Assembly (NCBI GenBank): GCA_003971905.1
Contig: RSEE01000023.1
Coordinates: 62,001-126,000, forward strand
DNA length: 64,000 nucleotides
Direction of reading: 5' to 3'
From: Moniliella sp. 'wahieum'
Lineage: Eukaryota; Basidiomycota; Moniliellomycetes; Moniliellales; Moniliellaceae
A program made the translations under genes and the position numbers. The notes under the pieces are model-generated. The model had not been told where the DNA came from and ran no database searches. It saw only the letters and a program-made list of their open reading frames with translations. The first letter of the stretch is position 1. Each line of letters opens with the position of its first letter. This document shows, piece after piece, positions 45,087 through 54,236 of this stretch.

Positions 45087-45274
45087 CAGAGGACCACCGA
45101 CCCCATCGATTGTTCTTCTTGTCCACAACATCTCTCCTCCGTCTTCTCTCACCCAAAGTAACCAACCCACACCTACGGGCTACTATACCAGCCACACGCC
45201 CACCTCTTTGAGGTTCACACACTCCTACTCTTTCCGCACTCCTATTTCCTTACCACTACTTCTTCGGCTTCACC

Positions 45275-47151
45275 ATGAAACTCGGAGGCACTTCTATCGG
45301 CATTATGGTTCACTTGGTGACCCTGGTGACCATCGGTGCCGGTCTTAACGTATGTCCATGTCTCCCCCTCTTTCGTGTACCAAATGAAGAACATCCCATA
45401 CTGATCGCTGTTATTTTCATGACAACAGTTTGGCTATGAGACCGGTATTATGGCTGGTTTGTACCCCATGCAAGACTTCCAACGCCGCTTTGCTACGGGG
45501 GCGGTCACTTACCCCGACGGGAAGTATGAGAAGGCCTGGTCGCCTTGGCTCCAGGGCCTGATCACTGGTTTCATGTCGATCGGCTGTGGCATTGGCGCTC
45601 TTACGGGCAACATCTGGCAAAACCGCCTGGGCACAAAGTACAGTGTCCAGGTGTCAGCTCTGTGGATCATCATCGGTTGCATCATCAAGGTCGCCTCTGT
45701 CCACTCCTGGGTTCAATTTGGCATTGGCCGTTTGGTATCTGGCTACGGCATTGGCATGTCCTCCGCCCTTGCGCCTGTGTATCAATCCGAACTCATGCCC
45801 CGGCAAATCCGTGGTATGATGGGCGGTTTCTTCCAATTTGCGATTACCCTTGGCATTCTGTTGGCCTACGCCATTGCCATCGGTACGCGGTACGCTGGCA
45901 ACAACGACTCGGCATCGTGGCGAGTATTGGTTGCGATTGGCTTTGTGTTTGCCATGCTTCAGGGCGCAGTTGCGATGCTGACGCCCGAGTCACCCACCAT
46001 TAGCGCACAAAAAGGTCGGTACGATGAAGCGAAGAGGGCGATCGCCCAGATGCATGGTGTGAGCGTCGCGGACCAGGACCCACACGTCGAGTCGGAGTAC
46101 CAGGACCTGATCCAGCATATCGAGGAGGAAAAAGCTGCCAACGCCGCCGACGCAACGTGGGCTGACTGCTTCAAATTCGAAAACTCGACTTGCTTCCGGA
46201 CGTGCATGGGCATGGCGCTTCAGATGGGGCAGCAACTCTGTGGCGGCAACTGTACGTTACACTCCCACTTCCCAAGCGCTCCCTTCCTGACTCTTTTCTT
46301 CTCCCCAGATTTCTTCTTCTATGGCAACCAGGTATTTGCCAACGCCGGTCTCAAGGACTCGTACGTGACCCAAATCATTCTTGGTGCGGTCAACTTTGTC
46401 TGCACTGCCCCCGGTCTGTGGATGGTGGAAGCATGGGGTCGCCGCAACACGCTTTTCTATGGCGCGCTTGGATGCTCGCTGTGGCTGTTCGTCTTTGCCA
46501 TCGCGGGTGTGGCTGGTAACGAGAGCGGTATCATGGGCCAGCCCCACCTGTCCAAGGGAGTGGGTGACCTGATGACCGTTGCTGGCTGCTTCTTTGTCTT
46601 CTGCCTTGCTTGCACATGGTCTCCTGCTGTGTGGGTCTGGTGCGGCGAGAACTTTGGCGCGCGCACTCGTTCCAAGCAACGGCCCTTTCGACTGCCACCA
46701 ACTGGGCCTGGAACTTTGCTCTGGCATTCTTCACGCAGCCCATTACGGGCAATATTGGCTATGGTACGCATATTTCTCCTGATGTCTGTTGGGCTCTGGT
46801 TGTATCGATCCCGCGCTGACCTCTTTCATTCGCAGCCTACGGTTTCATCTTTGCTGCCTGGAACATTGTCAACGCTCTCCTCGTCTTCTTCTTCGTCCGG
46901 GAGACCCAGGGGCTTACTCTTGAGCAAGTCGACTTGATGTACCACGACCCGAGCTGCAAGCCCTGGAACAGCCGCACGTGGTGCCCTCCTGGCTTCACCT
47001 CGCGCCGTGCTTTGGTTAAGGGCGAGGTTGCCGCTCTCGTGACTGCGGCGGACATGGAGAAGATTGGAGAGGAGAAAGTGGAGGATGAAAGATGGCCGAA
47101 TCGTCTCTTGGCGATAAGACGCCGGAACCGTCTACTCCGGAAACGTACTAA
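45275..47151 (+). CDS. MFS hexose/sugar transporter, copy B
   Basis: This near-identical second copy is transcribed away from copy A's promoter-side spacer. Exon 1 is 45275-45349; introns are 45350-45428 (79 nt), 46252-46308 (57 nt) and 46764-46835 (72 nt), all GT...AG. Motifs are as for copy A (GYETGIMAGLYPMQDF, GRLVSGYGIGMSSALAP, ESEYQDLIQHIEEEK, CGGNYFFFYGNQVFANAGL, FFVRETQGLTLEQVDL). The frame is open from 45429 to about 46675. There one base is missing (CCAAGCAACGGCC against CCAAGCAAGCGGCC in arm A), and TALSTATNWAWNFALAFFTQPITGN continues in the next frame. One more break lies near 47090 (GATGAAAGATGG, three A where arm A has four T on its strand). The 3-base difference at 46626 (SPAVWVW against SPVWVW) is in frame. 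The gene is probably functional after error correction. Confidence 0.92.
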
Positions 47152-47370
47152 AGCCCCATCTTCCCCCTCCTCAGATATACCACTTTTTCCCCCTCGAGGG
47201 ATGTCTATTGCACTCCCCTTTCACGTTACCCTGCTCTGTCTGCTCTGGCTTCACGACCTCACGTACTTCATCCCCCTTCCACCCGGATAACAAATTGACA
47301 TGTTCTGCACCACCACTCACTCTCCTGACTGTGCTGTGACCTGGAGGAGATGCTAGCTTCCCTATAGGCT

Positions 47371-50300
47371 GACCCCCCTGGCACGAATCCCGCTTCTAGT
47401 GTTTGGTAGTATTCCAGTATGGTCCATGCATATCCATGCTTCCAGTGTGTCGCGATGCCATCAGGAGCCTCGGTGATACAACAGCTGCGCTTCTGCTGAG
47501 AAGGGCTGAAGGGGGTCATTTTGCCTGGGGGCGAAAGGCGGCCCAAAACCCGGATCGCATGTGCACAGCCCACTTCCCCTGCTCTTCCGGGAAGACTAAC
47601 GTACTGTATGTTTTGGCCGGGTCCGAAGGGCCATCTGTTGAGCAGAGCAACCAGGTATTGACCACACCAAGTCCCGTATAAAAGCCGCCTCGAGGTTCAC
47701 AGTCTGAGAAGAAACTGAGAAGAAACGATGGGTTACGCGGTCCTGGATCATGATCCGGCATAGGGGAACGGTTCTTTCCACTGCTTGGTGCTCTGGATGG
47801 TTGGCGGGGGGGGCACCCATGCGTACCCAGTACTCGTTTGGCCATCGGAAATATCTATAGTAGTAGGGGAAAGGATATTTCGGTGGCGCGGCTGGACCAG
47901 AAGAAACAAGTACATAATACCCATGGGTGTGATCACGTTGGACGGGGGCTTGATCGTGACCTCATTCTTGCTGCTCACCGCGGAACGTGGTGTCTCCGTC
48001 AGCCAGAGAAAGGACCGCCCGTTAGTCAACAGATGACATATAGGAACGTTTTGTTGTCCGAGGTGAACAGCTGTGATTAGGCAAGGGGAAACAGCCATGG
48101 CGGAGTGAGAGTCCCGAAATGGATGAGAGTTCAGTGAGTCGGAGAAGAATATGCTTATATATTTTTCAAGTCAAGGAGGAACATAGGAGCGGGACGCTGT
48201 GATGGCAACGTCAATACACAACACCGCTGCGTACTGTCACGTCCACATCGCTCGACCTGTGCACATTCTGTTCAATCAGCATCCCTGCTCTGGACCAGCG
48301 CAGCATGAAGTTCAACTGGCACCAGTACAACTGAGATCACCATCCTCTTTTGAGCACCAGGCAAGGTTCCGAGTACATTCACTTTCTCGTGCGGAAGGGA
48401 GGCCTCCGGAACAAGAGACTGGCATCCTGTTGGGTGCTACCCGAGACGAATATGAAAATCATTTCGACCTCATTATGTGGCAGGAATTGTCAGGATCAGG
48501 CTGCCACGTTAACGGAAGACAATGGTACTACTTAGCCCCGGAAAGCGGGAAGGAGGGACCCGGATACGATTCAAGGACAGTATCGGGGTTAGTAGTCGTC
48601 TTGTTTTGCACATCCAGAAGGACCAACATTGAGGCCACTGCAGTGGACCGACACGTTCGCCATATAGTTCTCGCGGAGCCAGACAATAAAACGAGGTGGA
48701 ACCCAACCCGTGCGGATGAGGGGGAAAGCCAGGAAAGTGCTAAAAGTGGCTGCATAACCAGAATCAATAATACGCTCTGGCGTGGAACCTCCCGAGTCGA
48801 GAAAGGGATTCGAGATGCAGTATACCCATCCCTTTTTGTCTTCCAGAATGTCGGTAACTGTTGTCGACCAAGACGATACTGGCTGTGCCATCATGTTTGG
48901 GTGCATTGTGCAACAAGCGTTAGCACAACACCACCGTAATAATAAGTCACCCCGGCTGTCAGGATCAACTTGACAAGAGGACGGGGAGATGCCGGTAAAG
49001 CACAGTCTTGTTGGGCACCTCCAAGTAGACAAGAGCAATAATGTGGCCTGTTTTGAAGGGATGGGACGCGCCACTAGAGCAGGGGTAGAAGGAAGGGAGG
49101 TCACAATAGCCGCTCAGCACCTGCTAAGTTGCATCGATTCCTGTGCGAGAAGATCGGAAGAAATGAGATTGTCCCATCATGCGCCACATATGGGTCTGTC
49201 TTCCGCCTCAGCTTTATGGCGGCAGGACAGCTTCTGTGCCGGTGATGACGATGACCGTCGTTGGACTCGCCAACCTTGCTTTTCTGGAGCTCCAGTAATG
49301 AGATATGCCTTGTTTGAAGTATTGATGGTTAACGTCACTGATATACCTCTCCAGCGTGCGGATGCCCTTTTGCACCCTATACTACTTGTTACAACCCAAG
49401 TGCACTGGGCGAGCTTTTTGCCACATAGAATGACTCCGTCCTCAAGTGAGGCTAGGGAGGAGCATGTTGAGCTGTAAGTGGATCGTACGTTCGGCCAAAG
49501 TCCTTTCGGTCCCTCCCCAGAGGGGGTTTTCTGCTTCTACTGTACCAGTCTTCATTGGTTTCCGCACGCACAGGCCCATCAGTGGCATCTGACTGTTTGG
49601 TGTCCTTGTAGGCAGTGTCGTTGGTTTGCTTATAGGCCACCATGGCCGTTACTATGTAGTGAGAATGCATCACCCCTCTCGAAGAGAGTACTGCTATCAA
49701 AACTCATCAGAGGAGGGGCCGGGCAGCGAGATGAGAATTAATCGGCATTACGAACACAGGTATTTCAGCCCACAACACCTCAAAGTCGTCAGTTGATCAA
49801 GCTGAAGAATGAGCAGCCTGTCATATGCCAAGCCTCCCTTTCCATATGCTCATTTTTGCCTCTTGCCCTTCTCTTCATGTCTCCTGATGTTGTTCTGAAG
49901 ATGATGCAAAGCGACGGGCACAATTTGACCACATACGACGTCGCAGTGGAAAACTCTTTGTGAGGCCGATAAGTCATGTCCAGAGGACTGTTAAAGACCA
50001 GAGAGCAGGCAGTTGATAGTGTATTGCATTGCGCATGAGCTACAGAGGCTAGGTAATATATTCCTGCCCTCCAACACTGGGATGAGGGAATATTGGTAGA
50101 AATGAACGTATATGAACCCGGAGGTTCCGGGCTTGGGCTACCGGCGCCACTACACCAGTGTGGCGCGACAGAGACACTCCCCTGTCCCCCTTGTACGTTT
50201 GCTAGGGCATCGCATTACGAGAGGTTGCGGTGGGAGGTAAGAAGACAAAAAGCAACGCGAATATTGTGAGCGTTGATGAATCAGCCTGCTGCAGAGCCGC

Positions 50301-50873
50301 ACCGGCCACACGGGCGTCGCATGTCGGATGCACGTCACATGTCACGGGGGAATACCGAGCACTGACGCGTGACGCGCGGTGCATGATGGCCCCCCTTTCC
50401 TCCGATGTGTATCACGTGGTTGCTAGCTTTAAGGAGCGTGGTGCGTACTGCGTTGGGCTAGCCTGTGGGCGCCGGCTTGGGGGCAGCCTGGCGGAGCGTC
50501 ACGCGTCACGCGTCACGCCGGAATGCAGAGCCGTTTTCTGAAGAGAATCAGTTTTCCATAGTAGCGCTGCCAGCTGCCGTTCCAATTGCCTGATGCGGTC
50601 GAGTGCCTCGTGGCACAACAGAGCTGTGCAGAGCGACGACGCATGAGGCGGGCAGGAGGCCTGCGGCCAGTGGTTAATGATTAATGGCGCCAACGAGGGC
50701 CGAGGCGAGTAGAGCGGCTCACTCAACGCCAGCCGGCCGCCTTTCCCCCTCTCCTAGCCGCCCTCCCCGCATCGTCGCTGGTGTCCGACTGCCGGCTCTC
50801 CACGCGCCGCGCCGTCCCTGCTCTCCCGGCATCGCAACCCATCTGTCTGCTTCGCCCGTCCCGCCCTCGCCCC
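47371..50873. other. 3.5 kb region with no recognisable gene
   Basis: No known domain is seen on either strand. The longest protein-like stretches are minus strand about 48589-49104 (including VTDILEDKKGWVYCISNPFLDSGG and RTGWVPPRFIVWLREN) and minus strand about 47750-48100 (NEVTIKPPSNVITPMGIMYLFLLVQ). They lack family features that I know. Codon choice looks less GC-rich than in the neighbouring genes. It may be a decayed mobile element adjoining the inverted repeat. The right end (50300-50870) returns to GC-rich sequence with GTCACATGTCACG and GTCACGCGTCACGCGTC words and is the promoter of the next gene. Confidence 0.5.
50495..50520. repeat. Heptamer array (ACGCGTC)x3
   Basis: Two perfect ACGCGTC units flanked by an AGCGTC and an ACGCCG partial unit; palindrome ACGCGT plus C. 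Confidence 0.95.
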
Positions 50874-51664
50874 ATGCCGACGCCCGTGCCAAGGGGCGGC
50901 GATCCCCTGGCGCGCTCCCCTCAGGAGGAAGGCCTGCTGCACTCTTCGCCCCTGCGCCACCAGCTGGCCCATCGCCACTTCAGGGATGCAAATGATGATG
51001 AGGAGGAGGAAGAGGAGAGAGGGGTTCCCTTATCGTCCCCCGGGCTTCCACTTCCTCGTCTGCCTCCACTCGTCCGCCTCCACCTTTCCCGTCCCCCCAC
51101 TTCACTCGCACCACCCATGCCGAGGCAGAGGAAGAGCAAGTGGAGAGAGGGGAGGAGAACGACGAAGACGAGGAAGAGGAGGAGGCGCATGTACGTGCTA
51201 CGCTAGCCAAGTGGTCCGAAGCGGAAGGCGCGAAGGGACGAGTACGTCTCACGCATGCCACGGCGCGCAACCCATCGGAAGGCACCGATGCGCTTCAACG
51301 CGACCCGTTTACCGACCCACCTCTGCCGGCGCCTCCCCACCCTATTATCCTCCCCGGACGTGCTGCCCGTCTCCCATCTGCCCCCGCAACGCCCTCACCT
51401 GGCTCATCCCGCCCAAAAGGCAAGGACAGAGACCCTTTCGACGACCGTTACGCTCTCGCCCCACAGAACGAACCGTACCGCATTGGCAGCTATGGTGGAA
51501 GCCAGGCAGATCCCTACACCACCCTCTCCCATACCCCCAACGACTCTCGTATTCCCCTCGCTCAGGGTGAAGAGGAACGGCCAAGGTGGTGGACGGATCT
51601 GTTGTGTTGCACATGTGGGGGAGACGACGCCCCTCAAGCAGGCCATACCAACCCCTTAGAATGA
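50874..51664 (+). CDS. Small acidic fungal protein of unknown function with Cys-rich tail
   Basis: I do not recognise the family. The start at 50874 (preceded by CCCC) reads MPTPVPRGGDPLARSPQEEG, LRHQLAHRHFRDANDDEEEEEERG; after one or two frame changes there is an acidic stretch (GEENDEDEEEEEAHVRATLAKWSEAEG), a proline-rich linker (TDPPLPAPPHPIILP), then RDPFDDRYALAPQNEPYRIGSYG and a C-terminal block ERPRWWTDLLCCTCGGDD...QAGHTNPLE. The compact tail with paired tryptophans, a CCxC cluster and a terminal NPLE looks conserved and may be a membrane-proximal or palmitoylated segment, which is inference. It converges on the velvet gene, 230 bp between stops. Confidence 0.6.
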
Positions 51665-51893
51665 CCTATTTTGGCCTTCCTATTTGCTTCAACGTGCACG
51701 TTTGGGTCTCTGCTCTATAAACAGTGGGCAATCTACGAGAGAGGAGGGATAACTAGTTATGAGTCGTTTGGGGTTAGGCTCGACCACGAGAGAATGGAGG
51801 AAGGACTACACGAAAAAGGACTAGGAAAGTAACGGAAAGACACCGGCGCGGACGTCACGCCAAAGTAGGAGCCGGAGCTCGACCACAAAGGAC
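51665..51893. other. Convergent 3' spacer
   Basis: Short interval between the orphan and velvet stop codons; nothing further is seen. Confidence 0.4.
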
Positions 51894-53544
51894 TTACTGA
51901 CGCCGCTGGCGGGTGTCAGATCGGAGTGTACGCCCAGACCTGCGCGTACTCGGGCCTGGATCGCCAGAAGGCTCGTCAAACTCGAATGAGGACCCAGACT
52001 CTGAAGAGAACTCAAAGTCATCATATTCCTCTGCCTGGGAAGGCGGGCCTGCCTGAGCAGAGGGGCCTGCCTGAGCAGAGGGGCCTGCTTGAGCCGAGGG
52101 CCTGCCTGAGCATAACGGCGCGCCTGGCCGCGACCAGATGAGGATGTATGGCCCGCGCTCGCGGGGCGGAGGACAATGGGGCACGCCGACCACGACCAGT
52201 AACGCCTGGGGGCTCAGTAGGAGTCGCTCGGCTCCACCGTGCGAGGAGGAGGAGGAAGAGGAGCAGGATGACGGGTGAAACACGCGCGGAGGCACATCTT
52301 GTCTTAACTCAGGCTCGCGGTCTGGCGGTATCGCTTGGGCCGCTTGTGGGGGTGCGGGGGGGTGCACAGGAGGCGCCGCTCCAGGAACCACCGGGGCATC
52401 AACCATACGCGGGGGCTCTGCACCCTCAATGCGAAGGGGTGCAGGAGGCGCCAACTGACGGTTGTTGTTGTCCCGCGGGGGGGATGTAAAATAATCCATG
52501 GCCGATACCCGTTCAAACAATATAACGGTCAAGGAACGTGGTCCTCGGCAAAGGTGGAGCCGGGGGCGGGGGAGGAGTCTCTCGTCGAGGGGACCGAGCC
52601 CTGGGGCCCCCACCATGTAACATTTGTCGGGCACGGCGCTTACGACGGGTCCGTCTGAAGCGAATGCGAAACTTGAGCCCTTGATTAACAAAGGCGTTAG
52701 AGAGGACGGTTGATTCGGCCATTCCGGGGAAAGTTTTGGAATGTATACATGGAAAGGGCCGGAGTCTCCGAAGCACAAAAGGAGGTGCGGGTGCCGACGA
52801 GCTCATAGAGAACGAATTTGAGGCGGTACCAGCCTTCGAGGCGGACTGAGATGTCGGAAAGACAAAGAAAGCCTGGCTCCCTCCATCCATCCCGTAGGGT
52901 GTACATGCTCGATACACAACTTCCGGTTGTGTACCTTCGGTGAAGGTCGGAATGACGTGGAGTTCGCGATCCTCGCCTGGAGCAACGAGCATGGCTATAG
53001 AAAGTAGTGGGGATTGTCCATATACCACGCGTGATCCTCCCATCCAAGGCCCACAGGCGTCTCGCATAGTTGACCACGTTCCATGAAAGGGTCCACATCC
53101 AACAATGCCGGGTGGGTTTCGTTATCGGTGTCAACATTGGCGGGGACGTTGGTAACAGGGCGCGGTGCGCAACAACGCGCAGCTGCACAATGGGGACAGG
53201 ATCGAGCGGGCGACGTTCAGTCCGTGGTCCTGACCGGACATGCGCGATCGTACAGGATTTTGACGGACGACGATTTGGTACTCGAGCTGATTCCGACCAG
53301 TGACGACCTGCGGTGCCGCCGCTAGGTGTAACCAGTGGCGGTTGTGCCAGGCGGGGGCCGAGGGCGGGAGCCCAAGCGGCAGCTTCGCCCCTCACTTCAC
53401 CCCCCGCTTCGCGGCCGCGTCGCCGCCCGTTTCTGCGTCAGGCTCATCACGGTTTCGGACAACCAACTTCAGGCTCTGCTCCTGGCTCTGCTCCTGGCTC
53501 TGCTCCAGCCGCGGCGTCTTCGGTTCCGCGTCGAGCTCGGTCAT
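51894..53544 (-). CDS. Velvet-domain transcription regulator (VosA/VelB-like)
   Basis: The chosen start at 53544 gives MTELDAEPKTPRLEQSQEQSQ, then KLVVRNRDEPDAETGGDAA. The velvet domain begins EYQIVVRQNPVRSRMSGQDHG (about 53283-53220), continues RRPLDPVPIVQLRVV in another frame, DPFMERGQLCETPVGLGWEDH, LVAPGEDRELHVIPTFTEGTQPEVVYRA, and ends with the highly typical ISVRLEGWYRLKFVLYEL, MYTFQNFPGMAESTVLSNAFVNQGLKFRIRF. An Arg-rich patch (RRTRRKRRARQ) follows. The tail of ~250 residues is Pro/Ala-rich with a PSAQAG repeat and an acidic end (EEYDDFEFSSESGSSFEFDE). Velvet proteins are nuclear NF-kB-fold regulators of development and secondary metabolism. The domain itself needs at least four frame corrections. 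I cannot tell VosA from VelB. Confidence 0.85.
52045..52115 (-). repeat. Short tandem repeat encoding PSAQAG units in the velvet tail
   Basis: Four near-perfect copies of an 18-20 bp unit (GGGCCTGCCTGAGCAGA on the plus strand) encode GPSAQA hexapeptides in the C-terminal low-complexity tail. Confidence 0.85.
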
Positions 53545-54236
53545 GATGGTGGTGAGAGGGAGAGGGATGCTTCAGTTCATAGAGGCAGCAATACGAGCGA
53601 TAGCCTCGGTGAGAAGTAGAGGCGAGCCTGCTCGCTTAGCACAAAAGAGATTCGCCAGCAGGGCAGGGGACGATCAGAACGTTCATAGGCGAGACTAGCG
53701 TCGGCAAAGCCCAAAGCAGATAGGCGGAAGGAAGGAAAAAGCCCAGTGTAGGTACAGCCGACACGAAATAGACACGCAAGCGCAGAACTGTGGGGTGGCC
53801 GGCCCTTGACTTCGCAGCTTCAATCGCAAGCATTTTGGGGGCAGGACAACCGACCCAAAGGTGTGGTCGATCGGCTGTGCTGCCGCCATTGGCGACTCGC
53901 TTACGGCTCAGCGAAATGCATGGGCGGCAGTCTGTAATGCTCTGGGTGGCCGGGGGGACCGCGTCGGCCTCGTGTCTCCAGTCGGAGGATGAATGTACCA
54001 TGAGATGGCAAGTGTGACCGTCGGACGCAGTTGGACGAGCCGTAAATTAAATCCCCCTGCGCCACTTGTCGAAATTACGGACGTCGACGACGATTGAGGC
54101 TGAAAGAGAGAGGCGGAGGAACAAGCGGCGGAAAGGGAGCAGCCGTGTTAAAGTGGACGTCGAAGGGGGATGTGCAGTACGAGGTCACAGGAACTGCGGG
54201 CATCCGCCATCCACCCCTCCATCCCCGAATCGAGAC
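53545..54236. other. Divergent promoter region velvet / NRDE2-like
   Basis: About 690 bp between divergent starts. I see no gene or palindrome array here; the right part is purine-rich (GAAAGAGAGAGGCGGAGG). Confidence 0.4.

Larger units (their letters stand above)
43831..47370 (-). repeat. Arm B of the ~3.5 kb inverted repeat
   Basis: Mirror image of 37915-41452. Identity is near complete up to about 47285; the last ~85 bp are diverged (for example CACAGCACAGTCAGGAGAGT against CACAGCGCAGTCAAGAGAGG in the other arm) and then homology fades. Confidence 0.95.

Noticed and set aside
48589..49104. Naming the protein-like stretch a transposase or polyprotein fragment
   Set aside because: No catalytic triad, zinc finger or protease motif is visible, so I left it unassigned.
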